Shown: positions 22,288 to 38,655 of the stretch, piece by piece
Layout of the letters: the number at the start of each line of letters is the position of its first letter
Numbering within the stretch: position 1 is the stretch's first letter
DNA from: Quercus robur
Taxonomy: Eukaryota; Streptophyta; Magnoliopsida; Fagales; Fagaceae
Length of the DNA: 64,000 bases
Direction: 5' to 3'
NCBI RefSeq assembly: GCF_932294415.1
Contig: NC_065543.1
Span: forward strand, 43,732,277 to 43,796,276
Notes under the pieces: generated by a model
The model's input: the letters and a program-made list of their open reading frames with translations, nothing else
The model's database searches: none
What the model was told of the DNA's origin: nothing
Translations under genes and position numbers: made by a program

Positions 22288-24147
22288 GAGATTAGTGAGT
22301 GACAAAAAAGGGCCATTTTGATTACGCCACTATGTCAAATTGCCAAATTTGTCTGTGTATTAGCTGTGTTTTCTTTTTCTTTTTTTTTTACCCTTTCTGT
22401 ATTTAATTTTCATTCTCCCATTTTAAAGGAGAATCATTGGGTTGGAGGAGCGACCGTTGTTGAGCTGTTGATGAGATGTGGGAATTGGGATCATAGAGTG
22501 GTTTCACTTGTCTTGGCTTTGTCATTTTTTGGGGTACCAAGTTTATTCAGTATAGAGTTGTAATTTACTGTAATGGAAAAGAAAACAAAAAGAGAAGGTA
22601 AAAAAAAAAAAAAAAAGAAAAAAAAAAAGAAGCATTCTTTAGGAGTCATTGATCTTTCATCCTTTACAATGTTGGAATTTTTTGAACCCATTGCTATTCT
22701 TACTAGTCGTCTACTCGTCTTTGTCTTTGTTAAATTGAGGCAAGTTACCTCTCAAATGCGTTGCATTATTTGGATTGACTATGTTCATAATTTCCGGTTA
22801 AGAAATTGTTTAATTTTGCTAGGAACGAAAGAATGTCAGATGGGCAAAATGCATTGGTCATTAAGACAATTTTGTTAATGGAAGATAACGTGGCTTGTGC
22901 TGTATTGGCTGATACAGAACCATGGTTGAAGTAGCTAACATGGTTGATTCTAATTTTAACATTTAAAGTACAACATTTAAGACTTTAAAGTATATACCCA
23001 ATGAATTGTATCAAATTTTATCCATGTCAAATTAATAGTAACTTGCGTAAATTTGATTGTTGAGAAAAATTTTTTGTTGAATAATAGTAAATTTAATTTT
23101 CGAGAAATTAGGTTTAGCTTAAATTGAATTAAAGAAGAAACGGCATTGGGAAAGTTGTGTAACAAGAAACGGATACCAAAATTTTACAAGAGGTGATGAA
23201 TCAGATGATTATTTCGTATAGGGTTCATGTATTACATTTTTGTGAAGTGAAACTTATTTCCGTTGATTTATATTTGCTTAAAAATTAAGTTTTGGGTAAA
23301 AAAATATAACTATACCAAACTAGTTTTGTTTGTTAGGAAGAGAGGTGAGCGTGCTGAGTTTGGAGTAAAAACTGCGTAATGAGAAAGAAGAAAGAGAGGA
23401 GCGATGGTTAGTTTTGAGTTGATGGAGAAATAACTCTGATGCAAGCCCCACACGGATTCATTTATTTACATGACTAACACTAAAATTTGAAACTTATAAC
23501 TTGAAAACGCTCAAAACTTGTTTCCTATTTTTGTGACTCAAACTATAATTTTGAGTTGTTTTCTATTTCCGTGGCTTAAACTCAAAATTTTGAGTTACGG
23601 AAATTCTACTTAAAAACTAAACCAAACACATATTTTTTTAGGTAGGGTCCATGGATTTTGTGTTACAAAAATGGCTAAAACCAAATACCCTTACTAGTGT
23701 GTTATCCCAAACTAATGTCGTACTCAGAACTCTAGTTTTTCACTGTCTTTCAACCCTATAATACTCCAAAGGTTTCCTAAAACGACAAGTAGGATAATGA
23801 ACACATAAATTGTTGCTACTTGCGAGTATTGAACACGAGCCACCAAAGGCGAGTTGGCAGCCACAGTCAAACATATCCACGTTGTTGTTGAATTCAATGT
23901 ATTCTCTGATCTTCCATGTTCTTCTATAAAAGCAAATTTGCGTTAACATTGTTATTGCTTTGCACCAATAATTGTCACCTTTGCTTCTCTACCATCAATC
24001 TCTCTATCTCTCTACGATGTAATCCAAGCTCTCTCAGCCCGCCTTGAATATCAATAATTCTTGGTTGGCTCTCTCAAATCTCTAACCCCATTAAAAAAAC
24101 ACACACACACACACGCACAAACACACATAACCTTAACAGATTCTAAA
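22288..24147. other. Intergenic region between MOS14-like gene and S6 kinase
   Basis: The first few hundred bases are probably the 3' untranslated region of the MOS14-like gene, though no clear AATAAA is seen near its end. A GA/A-rich run is at 22571-22631. The region 23500-23640 contains inverted phrases around TCAAAATTTTGAG that may be a small MITE arm. From about 24000 the sequence becomes CT/CA-rich and likely holds the leader of the kinase gene, including a (CA)n run at about 24098-24126. Confidence 0.4.
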
Positions 24148-27581
<3,434 letters not shown>

Positions 27582-27743
27582 ACTTATAGCTTCTGGCCAA
27601 GAGCATAGTTAGGATGATATGAAGGGAGGTTTGAAGCAGGGCTGCCATTCAATTGTAATCTTAACTGATTGCAAGTCCTGCTATCAAACAAACAAATATG
27701 TTCACATTCATATCTCATGTACAATATTTCTAACTCGTCTTAG

Positions 27744-27749
27744 AATAAA
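27744..27749 (+). terminator. Putative polyadenylation signal of the S6 kinase gene
   Basis: AATAAA lies about 160 bp after the stop codon in an AT-rich setting, a normal distance for a plant 3' untranslated region. Use of the signal is inferred. Confidence 0.4.
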
Positions 27750-27989
27750 TAATTTTGTGGATTTTCACTTCCTACTCAGCTTAGTCTTAAATTTTTAGTG
27801 AACTTTTAAAAAATTCTTAACAGTTAAAAAATCTTTTGAGATGAAGTGTGGGCATTTATGTTTCATTTCATTCCTTCTGCGCTAGAGCCATATCAGATAC
27901 AACATGTCCGGTAAGATACAAACTCTGCATGACAAGTTTTATTTATTTTCTGAGGTTGACAATTTCTCTATCACAATTGCTTTTTACTA

Positions 27990-28865
27990 CTAGGACCAAG
28001 ACAAAGTACATGGAACATAATTTTAATGAAAGTAGAAATATAGATGAAGGGGTTGTAAGACTTAATGCAAGAAATATCCAAGGCCAAGAGTGAGTTTATG
28101 ATATCTTGGATCAACATTTGATTAAGATGGAGAGATTAAAGATGATGTAAATCATGGGAAGAGTAGAGTAAATGAAGTGGTGAAGTACATCAGGAGTTTT
28201 GCTCTTATTAAATTAAGTAGAAACTTTTAATAAAACTGCTATAAGAACATCTATGTTCTATGATGCTAAATGTTGGGCTGTCAATAAGCAAAAGATTAGT
28301 GTAGCTAAAATGAAAATACTAAGATGGATAAGACTGGCATCTATTGATCAAAAGATTAAGGGAGAGCTGTTTGAGATGATTTGGTCATGTGCAAAAGAGA
28401 GCAATTATGCACTAATAAGGAAGAATGGGTTGATAACATTAGTAGTAATAATTTTAATAAGTTATATGTTAACCAAAAGCCTTGTAGCTCAACTGGTCTT
28501 TAGTGAGTTGAACATTAGTAGTAATAATAGTAATAAGTGATATGTTGGCCAAACGCATTGTCACTCAACTAGTTGGCACCTCCTAGTGTTTTTAATGGAA
28601 ACATCCAGGGTTCAAATCCCCCCTCCTAATTGTCAAATTTAAAAAATAATGATAATAAATAAATAAATCTTAACAAATTTAAGACTTATTAAAAAAAAAG
28701 TGGCATATTAATTAAGGAAGTAAAACAAAGAAGATTAATACTTTGGATAGTATAAAATGATGGAAAAGAATACATGTAGTTGACCCTAAATAGTCTGTTG
28801 AGGATTGATAGTTGATCTCAAAATTTTGGGATAAAGTTTTGGTTGTTATTTTTATTGTGGAGAAA
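27990..28865 (+). mobile_element. RTE-type LINE 3' remnant
   Basis: The + strand reads RTKTKYMEHNFNESRNIDEG, then RTSMFYDAKCWAVNKQ, KISVAKMKILRWI, corresponding to the region downstream of the reverse transcriptase in plant RTE LINEs (family form TKTEYMECKFS, AMLYGTECWAVKKQ, MSVAEMRMLRWM). Frames are broken. The end at about 28735-28865 resembles the ends of the other RTE copies in the window (AGAATACATGTAG, then GTTGAGGATTGATAGTTGA). A SINE-like insertion separates the two parts. Confidence 0.75.
28430..28685 (+). repeat. SINE-like (tRNA-derived) repeat with internal duplication
   Basis: A-box-like TAGCTCAACTGG (about 28486) and B-box-like GGTTCAAATCC (about 28608) are followed by a short (ATAA)n tail, the pattern of a tRNA-derived plant SINE. 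A segment of about 70 bp (ACATTAGTAGTAATAA through CTCAACT) is present twice in tandem. It interrupts the RTE remnant. The family is not identified. Confidence 0.45.
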
Positions 28866-30798
28866 GAGACAATATCGTAACAAACAACATCAAATAGTAA
28901 GACGCTGTTCATTAAACAAATAATAATGATCATCAAAGGAGAAGTAGAAGAAGTCAAACATCAAATAGTAAGATGCTATTCATTAAACAAATAATAATGA
29001 TCATGGAAGGAGAAGTAGAAGAAAGATGCTAATGATAATAATAATAATCATCATCATCTAAGGAGAAGAATATGCTATTTAGCACAAATAATTTTGGTCT
29101 ATGTGAAGCTGTGGTATAAGAGACTATATAGTAAGATGCTGGATAGGATTGTATAAAAAACAATTATCTGAGTTAGCTCCAAGTAGTGGGTGGACTTAAA
29201 TTGTGTTTGAAAACAAAGAAGTTGAGACGAGTGGAGAGCAAAGTAGATATCCCTCCTCTTATTTGGATGTTTTAAGAGTGGAGGAGAGTTGGTTGTAAGA
29301 TGAAAATGAGAGGAAATGATTACTTGTAAAAAATTGGATAAATATATCCTTTATTTGTTAAACTCTACAATTTAAGAGGGAAAAAAAACACATGGGGGGA
29401 AATACATAAAATTTATAAAATTAGAATTCATTCCCCTATAAATTCTCTCAAATTGGACATCTCTAAGCCCCAAATCCCATCAAATTCTTTCCCCTTCCTG
29501 TTAAAAAGAAATCCAAACGAGTTTAAATCTCCACCCGTCTCCCTCTCTCCTCTCCTCTCTACCCATCCAATTGTGAAGTCAAGCTAAGGTTTGATAAATT
29601 AATATATAAAAAAGTGAATCTCCACTCATATGGGCAAATAATAGAATGCTATGCATACTTATAGTAAGAGATAAATAATAGAACATTATGCATACTCACA
29701 GAGAGAGAAAAAGAGAGCCTACTGGGCACTAACTTTTATCCATTTTATTTATATTTTATCTTGGTAGGGTGGAACAAATATTGGTTTTTCTTGTGAAGAA
29801 ATTGTGTTGATCCCGTGATGATGGCAAATTATTCATGTTTAATCTCCTTGTAGAGGTTGGAGAGCTCAATAACTTGAGATTTTTAAATTTCTAATATATT
29901 TAATTGCATAGTGAATGATCATGGTTACATTCCTCACCTAAGTTGCACAGCGTGATAATTTATGGAGGCTTTCAAACTTTTTAGATAGTTACTAATTGAA
30001 GCATATCATAATATCCAATCCAAATTACTAAACTAAGCTTATGGCTAGGCTTCTGCCAGATTTCAGAGAGAGAGAGAGAGGGGGGATTCTGTCTGAACTT
30101 CCTTAGGAAGTTGACACAAAGCAACGGTGAAAAGTAAGAGATGCAATTAGAAAGTATAGAGAGGAAAGCAACATTGAGGAATCTTGTTCCAACTCACTTT
30201 ATAGACAATGAGAAAATTAACCAATAAAATCTAGACAACACATTAATATGTGCTTAGCTAATGATGGCATCTCAGAAGCTTGATATTTGTTATGAAAATG
30301 ATTGACATAAATTTGATTTGTTTTTCCTTCTGTGTTGATTAGAATTAGTTTTACAAGTGATAAGAGTTTTGCTGGGCATCTGTAGGAAAAGTAAAACAAG
30401 AAGTCATGATTGGTGATGAGTACCCCAACAATGGCAAATCATGTTATTTTTCAACAAAACAATGGCATATCATGTTTCACGCTTACTCTTGTTAAGCATA
30501 GATAGGTAGGGGGGATATATTCTTTAAGTAACATTATGGCCCCCAGAATAGGACTTCATTTCGTAAAATTTGAAAGGGGTGCATCCACTAAAGAAAGTTG
30601 GTGTTTCTTTGGCTGTTTTTTTCCACAACCCTAGAAGGACCCAGATAGAAAATCACCTATCTACAATCCTACGTTACTTCAGGAGCAAGTATCACTTGCT
30701 TATTTATATACAAAATACCATTATCATATCACCAATTAACCTCAATTGTCTTAATTGCTATTAGAGAGTAGTTGTGGCAGTTAAAAAAATTTGTAGCC
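28866..30798. other. Intergenic DNA, possible MITE at 29190-29580
   Basis: No gene seen. GA-rich (about 29210-29330) and CT-rich (about 29490-29580) segments facing each other resemble the arms of a small inverted-repeat element, but I could not fix the termini or a duplication. Small direct repeats (CAAATAGTAAGA with TTCATTAAACAAATAATAAT) occur near 28890 and 28962. A (GA)n run is at about 30066-30080. The last 250 bp probably contain the leader of the next gene. Confidence 0.4.
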
Positions 30799-31206
30799 AT
30801 GAATAGTAAGGGCAGGAGCAACGAGTCCATTTGTGAGAAGTCAATGAAGATGGTAGTGAACATCATTAAGCTATCATCTTTCTGTATTTCTAAGATGAGT
30901 CTTGGAGTACGTAGAAATCAAGTAGTAAATAAGAACCTTGCACCTGTGATGAGCTCTGCCATGGTTGACTTGTCAACCAAGAACCAAAGGTCACAAGAAC
31001 CACAGAGCAGGTCAAAGAAAATTTCATACTTGATTGAACCTGGTGAAAACGATGAATCTACGTATGTGATCTGCGAAGAGATGAACATTGATGGTAGGGC
31101 TTCTGCATACATAAGGAAGGTACATGAGAAATGCCAAAATCATTATGATGCATCAAAGATTTCTCCATGCATACTACCTTCTCAACCTTATGCAGTACTT
31201 AAATAG
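30799..31206 (+). CDS. Uncharacterised small plant protein, 135 aa
   Basis: A single-exon frame from ATG 30799 to TAG 31206 with no intron needed. The N terminus MNSKGRSNESICEKSMKMVV (1-20), the serine/methionine segment around 20-36 and the charged block ending ASAYIRKVHEK (101-111) resemble a family of short plant proteins that I recall only as uncharacterised. I assign no function. There is no signal peptide, clear membrane segment or known catalytic motif. The middle (about 55-75) is polar and Ser/Gln/Lys-rich, probably disordered. AATAAA at 31269 gives a plausible transcript end. The coding text is balanced and unbroken, unlike neighbouring repeats, which supports a real gene. An upstream in-frame TTG is not a plausible start. 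Confidence 0.7.
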   Translation: MNSKGRSNESICEKSMKMVVNIIKLSSFCISKMSLGVRRNQVVNKNLAPVMSSAMVDLSTKNQRSQEPQSRSKKISYLIEPGENDESTYVICEEMNIDGRASAYIRKVHEKCQNHYDASKISPCILPSQPYAVLK

Positions 31207-31268
31207 CCACCTTTATCTGTGTTGTGTGTTTATGTTTTTGTTTATCTACTTGCTGTCATCTTGGTTAG

Positions 31269-31274
31269 AATAAA
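31269..31274 (+). terminator. Putative polyadenylation signal of the 135-aa gene
   Basis: AATAAA lies 63 bp after the stop codon, inside T-rich sequence. The assignment is positional only. Confidence 0.35.
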
Positions 31275-31665
31275 CCAGTAAATAAGATGGCGTATCTTCC
31301 TTGCTTGGATAGGATAATGACTAGTGTTTTGTAAAGTGTATTAGATTCTCCTTTAGCTGTTGGTTACCTTTATGCCTTGCTGAATAGAAGGGGCTCATGG
31401 TCCTCCTCTACCTGAGCTTTATGTGGCATTGTTTGGTGGAATTGAATACCTGTAAGTTGTAAATTATGGTGTCCTATTCAATAGTGCGGATGTACTCCTT
31501 TTCAAAGCTGTCATTTGGCTTCATAATACTCTTTTTTACTATTATTTTTCCTTGTAGGCATAAGGCAAATTTTGAAAAATAAAATGCAAAGATTTCTTTG
31601 TCTTTTTTTTTTTTTTTGGAAATTGATGATTTAAATTATACTTGAACCTTGTGAACTTTTAGCCC

Positions 31666-34600
31666 TTTTTTTTTTTTTTTTTGTGTGTGTGTGCTAAACT
31701 TCATTAAAAAAAGTGCAGAACAGGGGGGGAAGTTTGCCTTACAAACCTCTAGTAACTCTAATGGCAGACTATCCTTAAGGAAAAACATAAAGCAGGGGGT
31801 CCTAAGAGCTAACTTGGCAGCATTGTGGGCTGCAGAGTTACAGGCTCTTTTAACCCAAACAAAGGAAACAGAGAAAAAGGCCCTACTTAAAGCAAGAATA
31901 TCACAAACAAAGTTACTAATGACCCAATTAGGCTGGAGACCTTGAACTAATAGAGCATCAAAACAATCTTTCACATCTCCTTCAATCACAACCTTTGTCC
32001 ACCCTTAAGCTAAGGTGAGATTAACGGCCCAAAACACTGCTGCAGCTTCAGCTTGGGCAGGGAGGCAACTACAGTACGGTTTGATCCAAGTTTTAATTGG
32101 AGTACCTGTATGATCCCTTGCAACCACTGCAAGCGCTGTTAAGGAGTTGTTGACTGCTGCGTCGACATTGAGCTTTAAGAAGCCTTCTGGGGGAGGTGAC
32201 CATGAAAGGGGGTGTGACAACTGGGTGAGATGCTCTACATCGGCTAACTTTGAGAATACCAAAGCCCTTTGACATATACGGTTACTGGATAATTGAGTAT
32301 CAACAGTGTCATCTTGGAAGTTTACTTGATTCCTCAGGTACCATATCTCATCTAAAATGAAGGCCATAGTTGAAGAGATGAGCTCTTCATCTATGTCAGA
32401 AGCAGAGGGGTTGGGAGGGTTCAGGATCAGCTTTATGATATCTTTATTGCTTCTGATGTTATGGTTATGAGCTCTCAAACCCCAGCAAGCAGAAAACCAA
32501 ATCCCTCTAGCCACAGGGCAATGGAAGAAAAGATGGTTGATAGTTTCCTGTCCATCTTGACACAATACGCACTCTTAGCTGTCAAGCTTAACTCTTTGGC
32601 CTAACACTTTTTTTACAGGGATGGTATTTGTCGCGATTCTCCAAAGCAGCATTTTGACTCTCTCTGGCACCCTTATTTTATAGATATTTTTCCACATCTT
32701 GTCACTCAAGGAGCTTTGATTGGGGTGTGGGTTAGCAATATTATATGCTGATTTGGAAGTAAACTCTCCTTTTGCATTAGGCACCCATATTAGCTTGTCT
32801 TCTTTACGGCTGGCGGCTAAGGGGATGGATAGTATAGCTTCTGCAGATTCAACCTCAAATAGATAGCATACTTGGCTCTCATTCCAGCAATGAGCCGTAG
32901 TATCTATAAGCATGGACACCATGATAGGAGTTTCAACAAAGGCAAGTTGTGCAGGCTTTGGGATGAAACCTTGAATCCAAGGTACCCAAGGGTCAAGCCA
33001 GACATTAATAGAAGAACCGTCTCCAATGAGATAACACGCCCCTTTAACAATAATATCCTTGACTCCTTCTATGGCTCTCCACACTGGTGAGGCCACTTTG
33101 ACAGGTTCTCTTCTAAGCTAGTCATCCCTCACTTTATATTTAGCTCTTATGATTAAGATGCAAAGGCTGTCTCTTTTAGATGCAACTAACCATGCAAGTT
33201 TTGCTAGGAGCGCATTGTTCATCTTCTTTGCACTTTTAAACCCCAAGCCTCCTTTACATTTTGGTTTACAAAGATTATCCCATGCTGTGAGGGCTAGGAA
33301 CTTCCCCTCTGATTTCTTTGGCTTCCACCAAAATCTGCGAGAAAGCGAGTCCAACTTGTTGCAAACATTGTTGGGGACATTGAATGCGGACATTGCATAA
33401 TTAGGGATGGCTTGGACGATGGAGTTTATCAAGGTCGACCTACTTGCCCAAGAAAAACTTTTGCTTCTCCAACCCTCTAATTTTGACTCAACCCTTTCGA
33501 CAAGAAATTTGAAATCTTTAGTTCGGGCTTTAGTTAAGAAAAGAGGGGACCCCAAATAAATGGCATCCTTCTTTAGGCTTCGCATTTGTAACACATGCTT
33601 TATCGCTCTCCGCTTGTCCCTGTCTGTTTGATTAGAGAAGAAAACCCCAGATTTGATATTGTTGAGGATCTGGCCAGACCAGCTACAGTACTTCTGGATG
33701 CAGTTCATAATGGCAGTGGCGTTACTTCTCGTTGCTTTGGAGAAAAGGAGGATGTCGTCCGCATACATCACATGGGTGACAGTTGGAGCACAAATACTAG
33801 CTTTAACTCCACTGATATTTTTATTCTCGAACTCTTTCCCAATGAGCCTAGACAGAACTTCCTGCCCGATGATGAGAAGGTAGGGCGAAAGAAGGTCGCC
33901 TTGTTTGAGCCCTCTGGTGGGCTTAAACTGGTCTGATTTTCCCCCATTGACAAGCACTTCAAAGGAAACTATGGACACACAAGACATAATCCACCTAGTG
34001 AATGTTCTATTAAAGCCCATTTTACTGAGAACAGCCTGAAAGAAATCCCAATTTACTCGATTATATGCCTTTTGGAGATCTATTTTAATTGCCATCTGCC
34101 CAGATTTTATCTTCCTAATTTTGAAGCTGTGGATCAGTTCTTGGACAATCACTTGGTTCTCTACAATCCAACGGCCAAGGATAAAGGCTAATTGGAATGG
34201 GGAGATGAACCTCGAGAGGATAGGCCTAATTCTGATCACCAATAACTTGGAAATAATCTTATAAATGACATTACATAAACTGATAGGCCTATAATTGTTG
34301 AAAGATGAAGGATTTGGTACCTTTTGAATGAGGATGATGAGTGAGCTATTTACCTCTTTTGGCATTGATTCGTTAAAAAAGAAGGAAGTGACTGCTTCAA
34401 TAACATCCTCCCCCACAATAGGCCAGTAGCTTTTGTAGAAGGCAACAGGGAAACCATCAGGCCCTTGTGCCTTAAGCTCCGGCATGTGAAACAAGGTTTA
34501 CTTGATCTCCTTAGGGGTGGGAATCTTGCATAAAGCTCTATTCTCCTCCTCTGATATGACTGTCGAAATCAGGTCCTCCAACTGGTTCGGGAAATTAACA

Positions 34601-35030
34601 TCCTCAGCAGTGAAGAGATTCTTGAACTTCTCCTGTAAGTGTTGTCTGATTGGGCAATTGTCTATGATCCAGATTCCATCATCCCCTCTGATAGCCTTGA
34701 TGTTGTTCTGGCGCCTCCTAATAATTGTAGAGAGGTGGAAAAAGTTTGTATTCTTGTCCCCTTCCTTTAGCCAAAGTTCCCTGGACTTCTAGCACCACAA
34801 GACCTCGCTACATAGCAACCATTCTCTCAACTCAGCTTGAGCGTAGCCTCAGTATTGCCATTCCAGTCCGATGGCTCAACTCTTTGAATCTCAAAAATCT
34901 TGTGAATGAGTGAATTGATTCTCGTTTGGCACATACCAAAAACTTCCTTGTTCCATTTGCGGAGGGCTTTGCGGGTTGCCTCTTGCTTTTTGCACAACTT
35001 TGTGAAATGAGGCCCCCTGAATAAGTTTGT
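31666..35030 (-). mobile_element. 5'-truncated L1-type LINE
   Basis: A non-LTR retrotransposon lies on the minus strand. Its poly-A tail appears as the T run at 31666-31682. The element contains the ORF2 region from just before the reverse transcriptase to the end of RNase H. The endonuclease and ORF1 are missing, as expected from 5' truncation during target-primed reverse transcription. The 5' limit near 35030 is where protein similarity stops. Possible target-site duplicates around TTGTGAA (about 31650 and 35026) are too degraded to be sure. Confidence 0.85.
31690..35020 (-). pseudogene. LINE ORF2: reverse transcriptase, zf-RVT, RNase H (broken)
   Basis: Reading the minus strand from high to low coordinates: a pre-RT segment with KALRKWNKEVFG (about 34930-35020); the reverse transcriptase (34494-33118) with GPDGFPVAFYKSYW, KIDLQKAYNRVNWDF, GLKQGDLLSPYLLI and the catalytic MYADDILLF; the linker and zinc-binding domain, with MLLWRIATNTIPVKKV and then LCQDGQETINHLFFHC (about 32520-32700); and an RNase H-like domain with LNVDAAVN and IEGDVKDCFDAL (about 32165 to 31900). 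It is inactive: in-frame stops at 34789-34791, just upstream of 34494, at 33118-33120, 32575-32577 and 32002-32004, plus one apparent frameshift near 34830. The few lesions suggest a moderately young copy. It would be silent or read as antisense to the neighbouring 135-aa gene. Confidence 0.85.
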
Positions 35031-38000
35031 GAAGAACTTATGTATAAGTTTAAATTTAAACCTAGGAAGCAAAAAAATCACTATAAACAAGAAGGATAAA
35101 CTATCTATTTCAGTCTGTCCCTTGTAGGTCAGTTAAACATTATCTTATTAACTAAGAAATGCCCTATGATTTTTCTTATGCTTTCAATTAGCATAAACAA
35201 CTATTTTGTTTGAAACAAGGATATTATAGAATGGCCATTTGCTCAATATTTCACAAAAGAATATCATAAATAAAATTGGGACACTTTAAAAAAATACACA
35301 TTCAATAACCTTACCTCTCCACACATACAAAAAAAGAAGAAGCATTTATTCACAAATCATCATCCTCTGTTTTTAGCAGAACAAAAGTAGCAGTATGTCG
35401 GTATATCCAACTAAAGAATCTACTTGTAAGTTGTAACGTGCCATGCGAAAAATTAAACCTTTCAAATAGCCCATGATTCTGCTACAAAATAGTAGTGCAT
35501 CATCGTACTTGTCTCAGGACAAATCCAACTAGAACTTCAAAATTGGCCACAGTGATCTCGCACTATCTAAGCCGCATGCTTGCTTTCAATTACTTTCAAC
35601 AATGAAGAAAAAATTCACTCATCACTTACTCATGGCAATGATAAGCCATAATTGTGATATTAATAAAGGCCATTTTTCACTCTAGTGGTTACATGAACGA
35701 CCTTAATGGAAAGGAAAACCATAACAAGGTCGTAGAGAATTTTCTTTACATTGTTAATGCATTGGATTTGGTGGTCATATTGTGTAAACCAAGCCCTAAA
35801 TGTCTAATGAGTAATGATTGTAATAAATAATAAATAAATCAGAGCAATTTATGTGATAATCGTGCTTCTTTTTTCGTTTCACGTACTAATAATGTTAGTA
35901 TTACACACTTTTATACATACTTTACCACAATTGTCCTACGTAACAGACTATGATTAGTTGTTTATCATTATTATATAATTCCGCTATTTTTTCTTCACCA
36001 CTTACAATCTACCACGTATAACAATCATGTCAAAATATGTAGTAATAGCATTATTGTTCGTTCACTATACTAGCTTTAATTAGTAAATGTGAAAAGTTAA
36101 TGAATATTTTGCTAACAATTTAAATAAATTTATGAGAAAAGAAAAATATAATTGATTTTTTAGACAGTTTTTTATTTTTTTATAAAAATGATATCAAAAT
36201 TTTCTAAAAATTAAGTACTAATCAATACTCTTAAAACACCCATTAGCTGAACCTCTGGTAAATTAGTCAAATCAGGTCAATGAGTGCGTAGTTGAACTTG
36301 ACTCGGTTTGTTCAGCCTTCAAATATTAAGATGATGGAAAACTTCAACGATTCCTTTCAGATAGGACCTTCTTCGAATATAGTGTTGCCTCCTTTTTTGT
36401 AGTCATTTCCAGAGCTGGATTAGCTAGAAATGATTACAAGAGAAATTGTAGTAATGGCAATTGTCACACGGTGTCCAGATACAGCTTCCAAAAAGGAATG
36501 CCAAAAGTCTGTGTCTCTAGGTGGCAATATTTGACAATGCGAATTGTTTTTTTTTTTCAAAGTTAGACTTTTAGTATAAATGAATTTGGATTAAAATGGT
36601 CAATTCATCTCTTGACATAATTAATAAATGACGTTATTTATTGTTCATGTCAATTCCATACGAATCAATTTGGGTGGAACTCCATTGAGTTGAAATAATA
36701 ACTTTAATATTGTAAGCTATTATTAGTACTTTAATGTTATAATGAATTAAACTTTGTATATAATTTATTTGTTTGTAACTGTTATAATTAATGTACTTAC
36801 AAAATATTTATAAAAAAAAAAAGTCAATTGTTTTGGATCATATTATTTTTGTGAGTTGAAATGGATAGTATTCGTGTTAATCCAATATAACATGTTTATT
36901 AAATGAGTTAAAATAAGTATATATTAAGCGTGTTAAACTTGTTTGCATCATGTTAAAACTATTAATAAAAAAGTAGTGTTAGGATTAAGAGTTTTGACAA
37001 GATTATTAAATTCATCATTCACCAAGTTAGAGTTGACCAATGTATTAGAATGCCCCTACTTTAACACTAACATGACACAAAAACAAATTACCACCCCCAA
37101 ATTCTCTATATCTCAAGTTGGAATGCGAATCCTAAAATCTCTTTAAACCCACTACAAAGGGTTGTAGATGACTCATGTGCTATTAATCATATAACTTATT
37201 AAGTCATTTAAACTTGTATAATTATTAAATAAATCATATGATTAAGCACAAATATTTAAAGAGTTATTCTAAATTTTACTGCACCAATCACATAAAAGTA
37301 ATATAAATATTTGTATATTAATTTTTGAAGTGAAACCAATCACATGTCAAGTAAATTTATCATTTTCTTTTCTTCCAAAGGACTGTTCCAGACGCAGCTG
37401 CCACAGCAGACAGAACACTGATCATAAACAGGGCTGGCAAGTTCTGGTTCAATTAGTTAATCATCAATGTTTGACCCATAAACTCAAACTCAAGGTTTAG
37501 CCCATCTCAACCTACCTGTCCCAGATTCAACCCAATGGCCCACCCAGGTACTGCAACTTTTCTTTTTTACTGAGATTTCACTTCCAATCCAACTTTCCTT
37601 TTTAAAAGTCAATAAACTTAATCCAATAAAGATAAGAATCAATACCATAAATTCAGCTGAGACTATAATTTGGGGCCAAATGAGAATTATTGCACTTAAT
37701 CCTAAAAAAATAGTTAGCCATGGGGCAAGAAATTTCAGAATTCAGTCACCATATCCATGCCAATAGAACATTCTCTGTATCCTATAGTACAGAAAAAGGA
37801 AAAAAAAAAAAAAAAAGAAAAAAAAAAGATCTCAAAAGTCCAAAAAATCAGCCAGTCTGCAAATTTTCCATTTCCATTTTCACTTTCCTAACCATATTTA
37901 ACAGACCCTCCTCTGGCCAATGAGAAAAAGCTTCTGTTTTCTACTGTTTTGTATTTTTCTTTTCACAGAGCACCATAAATCTTAATATCAACGTCAGTTT

Positions 38001-38655
38001 TAATTAAACAAACAGTCCCTTTAATAAGGGGTTTCTCACTTCTCAAAGTTCAATGAAAGCAACCATTTCTACCAAAATATAACAATCAATAAAACCATAA
38101 ATGCAAAACCCACCACACGTTTTAAAAACTGTTTTCCCCATTCAATTGAACCTTACAAATGTATGACCCACAACGCGGCATTAATCACACTACCACAACT
38201 ACCCTGCTCCATTATTGGGTACCAAAATCAATCCACACACACAAAATCAACGTGTCCATCACTGAAAAGGGAAGAAAATGCGCTTCTACAAATAATCCAA
38301 CTTGATTTTTTTCTCCTCTCAAAGCCATGAAAACCACTCACGTTAGAGTTAGGCTAAACCCACCATTGTATGAGTAATGAACAGTGTCCTTGTTATTTTC
38401 AGTTATATTAGCTACAATCAAGAACAGCCAAAGGAACGCGAATCTAAGATAATAGCATAAACCAACAACAAAGAAAATGACATGACAGTTTCTGGGTCTG
38501 TACAAAACAAACAAGGACAAATTCAGTCACCTAATTACCTTGTCATCTCTAACCCATTCTCTCTTTTTCTTTTTCTTTTTTCCTTCTAGAGAGATAAATT
38601 GATCTAAGAAACCTGCACTAATTATCAACCATTCCCCCCATATTTAATATTTTTC
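35031..38655. other. Intergenic AT-rich DNA, nothing recognised
   Basis: Long AT-rich stretch with scattered A and T runs and no coding segment, clear transposon ends or tandem array that I can support. The last 1 kb (37.6-38.6 kb) is richer in CA/AC and probably includes the 3' untranslated part of the MYB gene on the minus strand. Confidence 0.45.

Noticed and set aside
24061-24147. Upstream extension of the kinase frame
   Set aside because: It starts with TTG and covers a (CA)n tract; the first in-frame ATG at 24148 is better.
28600-28625. Possible tRNA B box
   Set aside because: B-box-like motif only; the arms do not pair as a tRNA. Reported as SINE-like instead.
33149-33936. Plus-strand frames over the LINE
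   Set aside because: Antisense of the reverse transcriptase; no independent similarity.
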